This document shows, one piece after another, positions 9,686 to 17,568 of a DNA stretch of 64,000 nt (its first letter is position 1; each line of letters begins with the position of its first letter). Position numbers and translations under genes: made by a program. A model generated the notes under the pieces. It worked only from the letters and a program-made list of their open reading frames with translations. It searched no databases and was not told where the DNA came from. Location of the stretch: positions 46,079 through 110,078 of the forward strand of contig CAJMNI010000004.1 of assembly GCA_905214735.1 (NCBI GenBank), written 5' to 3'. This DNA comes from an uncultured bacterium. Its GTDB lineage: Bacteria > Bacteroidota > Bacteroidia > Bacteroidales > Muribaculaceae.

Positions 9686-10552
9686 ATGGCAGTAAGAAAA
9701 TTCAAGCCCACAACTCCTGGGCAGAGACACAAGGTTATTGGTGTGTTTAAACGCGAGGAATCTGTCAAAGTCAACGGCAAGGCAGAAGTTCGCACATCGA
9801 CTGCTAACGCACCAGAAAAATCTCTTACAGTCGGGAAGCGTTCGACAGGCGGACGCAACTCGTCGGGCCATCTTTCGACGCGTTATCGCGGAGGAGGGCA
9901 TAAGAGAAAATTGCGTCTGATTGACTTCAAGAGAAACAACGACGGTGTTCCGGCAACGGTAAAGAGCATCGAGTATGATCCCAACCGCTCGGCCCGCATC
10001 GCGCTCTTGTACTACAAAGACGGTTCGAAAGCTTATATCATCGCTCCCAACGGCCTTGAGGTCGGACAGGAAGTGATGAGCGGCAATGACATCGCCCCCG
10101 AGGTCGGCAACTGCCTTCCTCTTGCGAATATCCCCGTCGGAACTCTGATCCATTGTATCGAACTTCGTCCCGGCCAGGGTGCCAGCATGGCACGCAGCGC
10201 CGGCACTTTCGCGCAGCTCACGTCGCGCGAGGGTGAATATGCAATTATCAAATTGCCTTCAGGTGAGACCCGCAAGGTGCTTCTGACCTGCCGCGCCACA
10301 GTGGGCGTAGTCGGCAACTCCGACCACGCTCTTGAAAGCAGCGGTAAGGCAGGACGCTCCCGCTGGCTCGGCCGCCGTCCCCACAACCGTGGTGTCGTCA
10401 TGAACCCGGTTGACCACCCGATGGGTGGTGGTGAAGGCCGTCAGTCTGGTGGTCATCCCCGTTCGCGCACAGGTCTCTACGCCAAGGGCCTCAAGACCCG
10501 TTCGCCGAAGAAGCATTCTTCGAAGTATATAATTGAAAGAAGGAAAAAATAA
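9686..10552 (+). CDS. rplB: 50S ribosomal protein L2 with an enlarged N-terminal loop
   Basis: The protein is 288 residues, about 14 longer than the roughly 274 usual in Bacteroidales. L2 binds 23S rRNA near the peptidyl-transferase centre and supports subunit joining. The core is normal: GGGHKRKLRLIDFKRN, EYDPNRSARIALL, and the C-terminal NPVDHPMGGGEGR with the conserved histidine. The extra residues fall near positions 20-40, around KREESVKVNGKAEVRTST, just before APEKSL. The reading frame is continuous on both sides, so this looks like an insertion rather than an assembly error. Confidence 0.97.
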   Translation: MAVRKFKPTTPGQRHKVIGVFKREESVKVNGKAEVRTSTANAPEKSLTVGKRSTGGRNSSGHLSTRYRGGGHKRKLRLIDFKRNNDGVPATVKSIEYDPNRSARIALLYYKDGSKAYIIAPNGLEVGQEVMSGNDIAPEVGNCLPLANIPVGTLIHCIELRPGQGASMARSAGTFAQLTSREGEYAIIKLPSGETRKVLLTCRATVGVVGNSDHALESSGKAGRSRWLGRRPHNRGVVMNPVDHPMGGGEGRQSGGHPRSRTGLYAKGLKTRSPKKHSSKYIIERRKK

Positions 10553-10572
10553 TTTGATTAATTGAGACAGAT

Positions 10573-10842
10573 ATGAGTCGTTCGCTAAAAAAAGGACCAT
10601 TTATCAGCGTAAAGCTTGAGAAGAAGGTGGCAGCCATGGAGGCAAGCGGTAAGAAAAACGTGATCAAGACATGGAGCCGCGCCTCGATGATTTCGCCTGA
10701 CTTCGTCGGCCATACGTTTGCCGTTCACAACGGCAACAAGTTCATCCCTGTCTACGTGACAGAGAACATGGTCGGCCATAAGCTTGGAGAGTTCGCTCCG
10801 ACACGCACCTTCCGCGGCCACGCCGGCAACAAGAAGAAATAA
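10573..10842 (+). CDS. rpsS: 30S ribosomal protein S19
   Basis: The protein is 89 residues, starting MSRSLKKGPFISVKLEKKV, with WSRASMISPDFVGHTFAVHNG and a C-terminal GEFAPTRTFRGHAG. S19 forms a complex with S13 in the head near the A-site tRNA. It lies 20 bases after rplB and 43 bases before rplV. Confidence 0.98.
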   Translation: MSRSLKKGPFISVKLEKKVAAMEASGKKNVIKTWSRASMISPDFVGHTFAVHNGNKFIPVYVTENMVGHKLGEFAPTRTFRGHAGNKKK

Positions 10843-10885
10843 TGGCCCCGTTCATTTATTAATGATAAAATAAGAATCAAATACA

Positions 10886-11290
10886 ATGGGTTTAAGAAAA
10901 AGAAAATCAGCCGAAGCAATCAAGGAGGCTAAGAAGAGCGAATATGGCGCACGCCTGCGCAACGTTCCCTCCAGCCCCCGCAAGATGCGCCTCGTCGTCG
11001 ACATGATTCGCGGCCAGGAAGCTTTCAAGGCTCTCGGAATATTGAAATTCTCGAATAAAGAGGCTTCCCGCAAGGTAGAGAAGCTTCTCCGGTCGGCGAT
11101 CGCCAACTGGGAACAGAAAAACGAGCGCAAGGCCGAGGCCGGTGAGCTCTACGTGAAAACAGTGTTTGTCGATGCAGCTCCGATGCTGAAACGCATGCGT
11201 CCGGCTCCTCAGGGCCGCGGCTACCGCATCCGCAAGCGCTCGAACCACGTCACTTTGTTTGTCGACACCAAAAATAACACTAACGATTAA
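10886..11290 (+). CDS. rplV: 50S ribosomal protein L22
   Basis: The protein is 134 residues. L22 spans the large subunit and its long beta-hairpin forms part of the exit tunnel wall; that hairpin is visible as MLKRMRPAPQGRGYRIRKR near the C-terminus. The N-terminal part has LRNVPSSPRKMRLVVDMIRG. It is separated by 8 bases from rpsC. Confidence 0.98.
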   Translation: MGLRKRKSAEAIKEAKKSEYGARLRNVPSSPRKMRLVVDMIRGQEAFKALGILKFSNKEASRKVEKLLRSAIANWEQKNERKAEAGELYVKTVFVDAAPMLKRMRPAPQGRGYRIRKRSNHVTLFVDTKNNTND

Positions 11291-11298
11291 TCAGCAAG

Positions 11299-12030
11299 AT
11301 GGGACAGAAAGTTAATCCAATCAGCAACCGCCTCGGCGTGATCCGCGGCTGGGACTCCAACTGGTATGGCGGAAAGAAATACGGTGAGACTCTTCTCGAA
11401 GATTCGAAAATCCGTAAGTATCTCCGCACTCGTCTTGCGAAGGCAAGCGTGTCGAGAATCATCATTGAGCGCACGCTCAAGATGGCAACCGTAACGATCG
11501 CCACCTCGCGTCCGGGCCTTATCATCGGCAAGGGCGGCAAGGATGTCGACGCTCTTAAGGAGGAGCTCAAGAAGCTCACCGACAAGGAGGTTCAGATCAA
11601 CATCCACGAGATCAAGCGTCCGGAACTCGACGCTGAGATCGTAGCGGCCAACATCGCTCGCCAGATCGAAAACAAGGTGGCTTACCGTCGCGCGGTGAAG
11701 ATGGCAATCGCATCGACAATGCGCATGGGCGCAGAGGGTATCAAGGTTCAGGTCAGCGGTCGTCTTAACGGCGCCGAGATGGCTCGTTCGGAGATGTTCA
11801 AGGAGGGCCGCACGCCTCTCCACACACTTCGCGCCGACATCGACTACGCTCTCGTAGAGGCTCTCACGAAGGTGGGCATCATCGGCATCAAGGTGTGGAT
11901 CTGCCGCGGCGAGGTTTACGGCAAGAAAGAGCTTGCTCCGGTTTACCAGGCAGGCCAGAAGGAGCCCGGCGGCCGTCCGCGCGGCGAACGCAAGGGTGGA
12001 TTCCGCAACAAGAAGAACAACAACCGTTAA
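11299..12030 (+). CDS. rpsC: 30S ribosomal protein S3
   Basis: The protein is 243 residues, starting MGQKVNPISNRLGVIRGWDS. The KH domain carries the GXXG signature in GLIIGKGGKDVDALKEEL near residues 74-91. The C-terminal domain has SGRLNGAEMARSE and KVWICRGEVYG. S3 forms the mRNA entry site and contributes to helicase activity of the ribosome. The tail is basic and lysine/asparagine-rich. Confidence 0.98.
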   Translation: MGQKVNPISNRLGVIRGWDSNWYGGKKYGETLLEDSKIRKYLRTRLAKASVSRIIIERTLKMATVTIATSRPGLIIGKGGKDVDALKEELKKLTDKEVQINIHEIKRPELDAEIVAANIARQIENKVAYRRAVKMAIASTMRMGAEGIKVQVSGRLNGAEMARSEMFKEGRTPLHTLRADIDYALVEALTKVGIIGIKVWICRGEVYGKKELAPVYQAGQKEPGGRPRGERKGGFRNKKNNNR

Positions 12031-12043
12031 TTAAACTACGATA

Positions 12044-12475
<432 letters not shown>

Positions 12476-12490
12476 CACATTACAACGAAA

Positions 12491-12697
12491 ATGAAAAAGG
12501 AAGAAATCAAGGAATTAAGCATTCAGGAATTGAAAGCCCAGATAGAGGCTTCAGAGAAAGCTTATCGTGAATTGAAAGTAGCGCACGCGATATCTCCTTC
12601 CGACAACCCCGCCAAGATCACCAAAGATCGCCGTGAGATTGCTCGTCTGAAGACAGTGCTGCGCCAGAAGGAAATTGCCGAGGCAGCTTCCAAGTAA
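12491..12697 (+). CDS. rpmC: 50S ribosomal protein L29
   Basis: The protein is 68 residues, starting MKKEEIKELSIQELKAQIE and containing the family segment PAKITKDRREIARLKTVLRQ. It is a two-helix protein near the exit tunnel, next to L23. It is the usual length and lies between rplP and rpsQ. Confidence 0.96.
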   Translation: MKKEEIKELSIQELKAQIEASEKAYRELKVAHAISPSDNPAKITKDRREIARLKTVLRQKEIAEAASK

Positions 12698-12724
12698 TAA
12701 ACCCCGATGAAAACTTTTCAAAAA

Positions 12725-12988
12725 ATGGAAGAGAATAAAAGAAATTTGAGAAAGGAAAGAATCGGCGTTGTTTCCAGCAACAAATGCGACAAGACGATCA
12801 CGGTAGAGATCAAATGGAAAGAGAAACACCCGATTTATGGCAAATTTGTAAACAAGACCAAGAAGTATCACGCCCACGACGAGAAGAACGAATGTTCAGT
12901 CGGTGATACGGTTCGTCTGATGGAAACTCGCCCTCTGAGCAAGACTAAGAGATGGAGATTGGTAGAAATCATTGAAAAAGTTAAGTAA
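12725..12988 (+). CDS. rpsQ: 30S ribosomal protein S17
   Basis: The protein is 87 residues from the ATG at 12725 (MEENKRNLRKERIGVV). An ATG at 12707 would add six residues that are not typical of the family. The OB-fold core is visible in SNKCDKTITVEIKWKEKHP and the conserved RPLSKTKRWRLVEI near the end. S17 is a primary 16S-binding protein of the body. It is 2 bases from rplN. Confidence 0.96.
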   Translation: MEENKRNLRKERIGVVSSNKCDKTITVEIKWKEKHPIYGKFVNKTKKYHAHDEKNECSVGDTVRLMETRPLSKTKRWRLVEIIEKVK

Positions 12989-12990
12989 TC

Positions 12991-13356
12991 ATGATACAGA
13001 CAGAATCACGTTTGACAGTAGCCGACAACAGTGGCGCAAAGGAAGTTCTGTGCATCCATGTTCTTGGAGGCACCGGACGTCGTTACGCAGGTGTGGGCGA
13101 CATTATCGTAGTGACCGTGAAGAGCACCATTCCTTCATCCGAGGTTAAGAAAGGCACAGTGTCGAAGGCCGTAGTGGTCCGCACAAAGAAGGAGATCCGC
13201 CGTGCAGACGGCAGCTATATCCGCTTCGACGACAATGCCTGCGTGCTGCTCAACAACGCCGGCGAGCTCCGCGGAACCCGTATCTTTGGCCCGGTAGCCC
13301 GCGAGCTTCGTGCCACCAACATGAAGATCGTTTCGCTCGCGCCCGAGGTGCTTTAA
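12991..13356 (+). CDS. rplN: 50S ribosomal protein L14
   Basis: The protein is 121 residues, of normal length, starting MIQTESRLTVADNSGAKEVL, with RRADGSYIRFDDNACVLLN and GTRIFGPVARELR. L14 lies at the subunit interface and forms an intersubunit bridge. It marks the beginning of the spc-type gene order, with rplX and rplE next. Confidence 0.98.
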   Translation: MIQTESRLTVADNSGAKEVLCIHVLGGTGRRYAGVGDIIVVTVKSTIPSSEVKKGTVSKAVVVRTKKEIRRADGSYIRFDDNACVLLNNAGELRGTRIFGPVARELRATNMKIVSLAPEVL

Positions 13357-13398
13357 AATCCTATCAAGGTTTAACAAGTCTTATACAAATTAGAAACA

Positions 13399-13719
13399 AT
13401 GGCAAAATTGCATATAAAGAAAGGCGACATCGTCTATGTCAACGCCGGCGACGACAAAGGCAAGACAGGACGCGTCCTCGAGGTGCTGGTTAAGAAAAAC
13501 CGCGCCGTGGTGGAGGGCATCAACATCGTCTCCAAGAGCACCAAGCCGACAGCCAAGTATCCTCAGGGTGGAATCGTGAAGATTGAGGCTCCGGTTCATA
13601 TTTCGAATCTTAATGTGGTGGATCCCAAGAGCGGGAAGCCCACCCGCATCGGGCGTCGCCGCAACGAAGACGGCAAGCTCGTGCGTTACGCTAAAAAATC
13701 AGGAGAGGAGATTAAATAA
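13399..13719 (+). CDS. rplX: 50S ribosomal protein L24
   Basis: The protein is 106 residues. It has an N-terminal KOW motif (KGDIVYVNAGDDKGKTGRV) and the conserved GGIVKIEAPVHISNLNVVDP. L24 is one of the two initiators of 50S assembly. The stop overlaps the rplE start by one base (TAATG), suggesting coupled translation. Confidence 0.97.
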   Translation: MAKLHIKKGDIVYVNAGDDKGKTGRVLEVLVKKNRAVVEGINIVSKSTKPTAKYPQGGIVKIEAPVHISNLNVVDPKSGKPTRIGRRRNEDGKLVRYAKKSGEEIK

Positions 13720-14267
13720 TGGCCGAGACAACACTTAGCAAGCTTTATAAAGAGAGAATTGTTCCTGAACTCACCGAAGAGTTCAAATATACAACTCCCA
13801 TGCAGGTTCCCCGCCTGGTGAAGATCGTTATCAACCAGGGCCTTGGCGGCGCCACTCAAGACAAGAAGATCATCGAGACCGCTTTGAATGAGATGACCGC
13901 CATCACAGGCCAGAAGGCCGTTGCGACGCTTTCGAAGAAGGATATCTCCAACTTCAAGCTTCGTAAGAAGATGCCGATCGGCGCGATGGTAACGCTCCGT
14001 CGCGAGAAGATGTATGAGTTCCTGGAGCGTCTGGTGCGCGTGGCTCTGCCCCGTATCCGCGACTTTAAGGGCATCAACTCCAAGCTTGACGGCCGCGGCA
14101 ACTATACGCTCGGCATCACGGAGCAGATCATCTTCCCCGAGATCAACATCGATAACGTTCCCAAGCTTCAGGGTATGAACATCACCTTCGTGACATCGGC
14201 TCCCACCGACGAGGAGGGTTTTGCTCTTCTGAAGAAATTCGGACTTCCCTTTAAACACGAAAACTAA
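13719..14267 (+). CDS. rplE: 50S ribosomal protein L5
   Basis: The protein is 182 residues, with VPRLVKIVINQGLGGA and the conserved C-terminal MNITFVTSAPTDEEGFALL. L5 binds 5S rRNA and contacts the P-site tRNA and S13. In E. coli S8 binds the spc mRNA near the start of this gene to repress the operon. I did not find a clear copy of that helix here. Confidence 0.98.
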   Translation: MAETTLSKLYKERIVPELTEEFKYTTPMQVPRLVKIVINQGLGGATQDKKIIETALNEMTAITGQKAVATLSKKDISNFKLRKKMPIGAMVTLRREKMYEFLERLVRVALPRIRDFKGINSKLDGRGNYTLGITEQIIFPEINIDNVPKLQGMNITFVTSAPTDEEGFALLKKFGLPFKHEN

Positions 14268-14275
14268 GACAGATT

Positions 14276-14578
14276 ATGGCAAAAGAATCAATGAAAGCCC
14301 GCGAGGTGAAGCGTCAGAAGATGGTGGCCAAATATGCCGCCAAGAAAGCTGCGCTGAAAAAGGCATCGCTGGCCGACGCTGAAGGCAATATAGATTACGA
14401 AGCGCTGACGAAGCTTCAGAAGCTTCCGCGCAACGCATCGCGCGTGCGTCTGCACAACCGCTGCGAAATCACAGGCCGTCCGAAAGGATATATGCGTCAG
14501 TTCGGCATCAGCCGTATCCAGTTCCGCGAGATGGCTTCCGCCGGTCTGATTCCGGGCGTGAAGAAAGCAAGCTGGTAA
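14276..14578 (+). CDS. rpsN: 30S ribosomal protein S14, zinc-free form
   Basis: The protein is 100 residues, starting MAKESMKAREVKRQKMVAKY and ending IPGVKKASW. It has the long form's helical N-terminus and the core RCEITGRPKGYMRQFGISR, but no CXXC pairs (a single Cys), so it does not bind zinc. S14 is a head protein. Unlike the tightly packed genes before it, it is followed by 469 bases holding hairpins, a terminator and a putative promoter. Confidence 0.97.
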   Translation: MAKESMKAREVKRQKMVAKYAAKKAALKKASLADAEGNIDYEALTKLQKLPRNASRVRLHNRCEITGRPKGYMRQFGISRIQFREMASAGLIPGVKKASW

Positions 14579-14586
14579 TCGCGAGA

Positions 14587-14666
14587 CTTCCCTTCGGGGA
14601 AGAGCCGATGCTGTCTGTCCGGCCTTCGGGTCCGTGTAAACTCTGAAAAGATCCGCATCGCCGGAT
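14587..14666 (+). other. Three hairpins in a row after rpsN
   Basis: Hairpin 1 pairs 14587-14592 with 14597-14602 around a TTCG loop. Hairpin 2 pairs 14620-14624 with 14629-14634 (one bulged T), also with a TTCG loop. Hairpin 3 pairs 14651-14655 with 14662-14666. Two stable C(UUCG)G-type loops close together suggest RNA structure under selection, perhaps protecting the rpsN end or aiding termination at the following terminator. No coding potential is visible. Confidence 0.65.
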
Positions 14667-14675
14667 TTAAATAAA

Positions 14676-14703
14676 AAAGCCGTCCGGGCAACCGGGCGGC
14701 TTT
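14676..14703 (+). terminator. Intrinsic terminator between rpsN and rpsH
   Basis: Twelve pairs (14676-14687 with 14692-14703, one G-U) close the loop GCAA. A-rich sequence precedes the stem and a T-rich sequence (TTTAAATTTT) overlaps and follows it. It would stop at least part of the transcription from the rpsL side inside the spc operon, and could also work on the opposite strand. Confidence 0.75.
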
Positions 14704-14832
14704 AAATTTTCACAACCGGAGCAAGAGAAATTCCGACACAATCTGAGAGAATCACATTGCAAATAAATGTTAAAAATAATTAAATATTGCGATATTAACT
14801 CGGAAATGATGTCAAGGGGATGAAATTCTTTG

Positions 14833-14840
14833 TATCTTTG
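14833..14840 (+). promoter_or_regulatory. Probable internal promoter for rpsH onwards (-7 box)
   Basis: TATCTTTG is a perfect -7 box, identical to the one at 4363 that drives rpsL. The expected -33 position (about 14809-14812) has only a weak match. Lying downstream of the terminator at 14676, it would restart transcription for rpsH to rplQ, starting near 14846. Confidence 0.55.
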
Positions 14841-15047
14841 CGAGTATTTTTGGCTGAGGTATGGGCCGGGCGACCGGGACCGCCGCGGCGTCGGCATGTG
14901 AAAGCGTGACGATAAGCAATGGGAGGAGCTGACACCTTTACCGCTGTTGGGATAGGCTAACCGCCACTGTTTCAAGATACAAAAAGACATATTAGTGAGT
15001 TATTAAATATTGTTCAGACCATCTGAATCAATTTAAAAATCAAAACA
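14841..15047 (+). other. GC-rich leader upstream of rpsH
   Basis: About 200 bases between the putative promoter and rpsH. The first 90 are strongly GC-rich with overlapping self-complementary stretches (around 14864-14896); the last 60 are AT-rich up to the start codon. Genes elsewhere in this operon have spacers of 2-45 bases. I recognise no known RNA family. A short ORF of 23 codons begins at 14861 but has no support. Confidence 0.4.
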
Positions 15048-15446
15048 ATGACTGATCCAATAGCAGATTATCTGACGAGACTTCGGAACGCCATCATGGC
15101 AGGCCACCGCGTGGTTGAGATTCCAACGTCAAAAATGAAAAGGGAGATCACCAAAATCCTTTTTGATCAGGGCTATATCTTGAACTATAAGTTCGACGAT
15201 ACCAACGCGCCCAAAGGAGTAATCAAGATCGCCCTCAAGTATGATCCGGTCGACAAAGTGAGCGCCATCAAGAACCTTCACAGGATTTCGCGTCCGGGTC
15301 TGCGCCAGTACACCGGTTACAAAGACATGCCCCGAGTTCTTAACGGTCTGGGCATCGCCATCCTGTCGACATCGCAGGGCGTGATGACCAACAAAGAGGC
15401 CAAAGAGCGCAAGATCGGCGGCGAAGTATTGTGTTACGTATATTAA
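15048..15446 (+). CDS. rpsH: 30S ribosomal protein S8
   Basis: The protein is 132 residues, starting MTDPIADYLTRLRNAIMAGH and ending with the diagnostic IGGEVLCYVY. S8 is a primary binder of the 16S central domain and in E. coli represses the spc operon. That makes its position here, as the first gene after a terminator and a new leader, notable: the leader could be the site where S8 controls the distal half, but this is inference. Confidence 0.98.
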   Translation: MTDPIADYLTRLRNAIMAGHRVVEIPTSKMKREITKILFDQGYILNYKFDDTNAPKGVIKIALKYDPVDKVSAIKNLHRISRPGLRQYTGYKDMPRVLNGLGIAILSTSQGVMTNKEAKERKIGGEVLCYVY

Positions 15447-15461
15447 AAGAGGGAGGTATAT

Positions 15462-16016
15462 ATGTCAAGAATAGGTAAAGCACCGATTACGATACCTGCC
15501 GGCGTAACCGTACAGGTTAAAGGAAATGAAGTGACTGTAAAAGGTCCGAAAGGGGAGCTCGTACAGGAGGTCAATCCCGATATCAAGGTTGCCGTAGAAG
15601 ACGGCCATGTAGTAGTTACGCGTCCCGACGACGAGCGTGAGCACCGCGCCATGCACGGACTTTATCGCGCTCTGATCGCGAACATGGTTCACGGCGTTTC
15701 CGAAGGTTATAAGAAAGAGATGGAGCTTGTAGGTGTCGGTTATCGTGCCACATCGACAGGCCAGGTTCTCGAGCTTGCCCTCGGATATTCGCATGCTATC
15801 TATATCAAGCTTCCGAAAGAGATCAAGGTAGAAGCCAAGACAGAGCGCAACAAGAACCCGCTCATCACGATCGAGAGCAGCGACAAGCAGCTTCTCGGCC
15901 AGGTGTGCGCGAAGATCCGTTCGCTCCGCAAGCCCGAGCCCTACAAGGGTAAAGGTATCAAGTTTGTCGGCGAGGTTATCCGTCGCAAGAGTGGCAAGTC
16001 GGCTAACGCAAAATAA
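15462..16016 (+). CDS. rplF: 50S ribosomal protein L6
   Basis: The protein is 184 residues, with two related domains, MSRIGKAPITIPAGVTV at the start and the C-terminal KIRSLRKPEPYKGKGIKF. L6 sits near the GTPase-associated region. A GGGAGGT sequence 6 bases before the ATG is the clearest Shine-Dalgarno-like site in the operon; its neighbours lack one. Confidence 0.98.
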   Translation: MSRIGKAPITIPAGVTVQVKGNEVTVKGPKGELVQEVNPDIKVAVEDGHVVVTRPDDEREHRAMHGLYRALIANMVHGVSEGYKKEMELVGVGYRATSTGQVLELALGYSHAIYIKLPKEIKVEAKTERNKNPLITIESSDKQLLGQVCAKIRSLRKPEPYKGKGIKFVGEVIRRKSGKSANAK

Positions 16017-16030
16017 AAACTTAAGGAATT

Positions 16031-16372
16031 ATGGTAACTAAGATAGCAAGAAGAAATAAGATCAAGACCCGCATCCGCGGGAAAATTTCCGGCACGGCAG
16101 AACGTCCCCGCATGAGCGTGTTCCGCTCGAACAAGGGCATCTACGTTCAGGTTATCGACGATCTGGCAGGCGTGACGCTTGCAGCAGCCAGCTCGAAAGG
16201 ACTCGAGGGGGGCACCAAGACAGAGGTCGCAGCCAAGGTAGGCAAAGAGATCGCGAAGAAAGCCCAGGAGAAGGGAATCACGGAAGTTGTGTTCGACCGC
16301 AACGGATATCTCTATCACGGGAGAGTTAAATCACTTGCAGATGCAGCCCGCGAGGGAGGTCTTAAATTTTAA
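16031..16372 (+). CDS. rplR: 50S ribosomal protein L18
   Basis: The protein is 113 residues, starting MVTKIARRNKIKTRIRGKIS, with RPRMSVFRSNKGIYVQVIDD and the C-terminal GYLYHGRVKSLADAAREGGL. L18 binds 5S rRNA together with L5. It is 8 bases from rpsE. Confidence 0.98.
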   Translation: MVTKIARRNKIKTRIRGKISGTAERPRMSVFRSNKGIYVQVIDDLAGVTLAAASSKGLEGGTKTEVAAKVGKEIAKKAQEKGITEVVFDRNGYLYHGRVKSLADAAREGGLKF

Positions 16373-16380
16373 AAAGAATC

Positions 16381-16902
16381 ATGGCAAATAAGACTAATAA
16401 GGTAAAATCCACAAACGATCTTGAGCTTCAGGACCATCTTGTGGCAATCAACCGCGTAACCAAGGTGACGAAAGGTGGTCGCGCGTTCAGTTTTGCCGCC
16501 ATCGTCGTAGTTGGCGACGGCAACGGCGTGATCGGCTGGGGCCTTGGCAAAGCCAACGAGGTTACGGCCGCCATCGCGAAGGGCGTAGAGGCCGCAAAGA
16601 AGAATCTTATCAAGGTTCCTGTTCACAAGGGCACGATTCCCCACGAGGTGGCAGCCAAGTTTGGCGGTTCGCGCATCTTCCTCAAGCCCGCATCTGAAGG
16701 TACGGGAGTAAAGGCCGGTGGTGCCATGCGTGCAGTTCTTGAGAGTGTTGGCGTTACCGACGTGCTTGCAAAGTCGAAAGGTTCGTCCAACCCCCACAAC
16801 CTTGTTAAGGCCACAATCGCCGCCCTCGGCGAGCTTCGTTCTCCGGCCCAGGTGGCCCAGAACCGCGGCGTGGCTGTTGAAAAAGTGTTTAACGGCAAAT
16901 AA
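16381..16902 (+). CDS. rpsE: 30S ribosomal protein S5
   Basis: The protein is 173 residues. The double-stranded RNA-binding N-terminal domain has LVAINRVTKVTKGGRAFSF and GDGNGVIGWGLGKANEV; the C-terminal domain has GGAMRAVLESVGVTDVLAKS. S5 affects decoding fidelity and lines the mRNA entry channel with S3 and S4. Confidence 0.98.
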   Translation: MANKTNKVKSTNDLELQDHLVAINRVTKVTKGGRAFSFAAIVVVGDGNGVIGWGLGKANEVTAAIAKGVEAAKKNLIKVPVHKGTIPHEVAAKFGGSRIFLKPASEGTGVKAGGAMRAVLESVGVTDVLAKSKGSSNPHNLVKATIAALGELRSPAQVAQNRGVAVEKVFNGK

Positions 16903-16911
16903 TCGGAACTG

Positions 16912-17091
16912 ATGGCAAAGATTAAAATCACTCAGATAAAGAGCCGCATCAACGCGCCCAAGGTGCAGAAACTGACACTTGACGCGCTCGGCCTCCATAA
17001 AATGCATCACTCTGTGATCAAGGAAGACACCCCCGACATTCTCGGAATGGTCAAGAGGGTTCATCATTTAGTGGAAGTGACAAAACTCTAA
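16912..17091 (+). CDS. rpmD: 50S ribosomal protein L30
   Basis: A small gene of 59 codons plus stop, starting MAKIKITQIKSRINAPKVQK and ending VHHLVEVTKL. The segments KLTLDALGLHKMHHSV and DTPDILGMVKRV are those of bacterial L30. It lies 9 bases after rpsE and 15 bases before rplO, its usual place. Confidence 0.96.
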   Translation: MAKIKITQIKSRINAPKVQKLTLDALGLHKMHHSVIKEDTPDILGMVKRVHHLVEVTKL

Positions 17092-17106
17092 ACAGCGAAC
17101 TAAAAA

Positions 17107-17556
17107 ATGGAATTACATAATATTCATCCTGCAGTAGGCAGCAACAAGAAGAACAAGAGAGTAGGCCGTGGACCGGGCTCCGGCTTCGGCGGCACTTCGA
17201 CACGCGGACACAAGGGCGCGAAGTCACGTTCGGGCTATTCGCACAAGATCGGTTTCGAAGGCGGTCAGATGCCGCTCCAGCGCCGTGTTCCGAAGTTCGG
17301 TTTCAAGAACATCAACCGCGTGGAGTATAAGGCCATCAATCTTGATGCCATCGAGGCTCTTGTGGCAGCACAGGGACTGACGAAGGTCACGGTAGAGGAT
17401 CTTCGCGCCAACGGACTCGTTCCGAAGAAGGCCCTTGTGAAGGTTCTCGGCAACGGCGCCATCACCCACGCCGTAGAGGTCGAGGCCGACGCTTTCTCGA
17501 AGAAGGCGGAAGAGGCCATCAAGGCAGCCGGCGGCTCCGCTGTAGTAAAAAAATAA
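17107..17556 (+). CDS. rplO: 50S ribosomal protein L15
   Basis: The protein is 149 residues, starting MELHNIHPAVGSNKKNKRVG. The Gly/Arg-rich N-terminal extension GRGPGSGFGGTSTRGHKGAK threads into 23S rRNA. The C-terminal domain ends AIKAAGGSAVVKK. L15 is a late assembly protein. It is 12 bases before secY, the conserved order. Confidence 0.98.
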   Translation: MELHNIHPAVGSNKKNKRVGRGPGSGFGGTSTRGHKGAKSRSGYSHKIGFEGGQMPLQRRVPKFGFKNINRVEYKAINLDAIEALVAAQGLTKVTVEDLRANGLVPKKALVKVLGNGAITHAVEVEADAFSKKAEEAIKAAGGSAVVKK

Positions 17557-17568
17557 TAAAAAGACACA

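Noticed and set aside
14861..14932. Short ORF of 23 codons in the rpsH leader, a possible leader peptide
   Set aside because: Composition follows the GC-rich DNA, there is no recognisable attenuator downstream of it, and chance ORFs of this size are common. It would need conservation to be believed.
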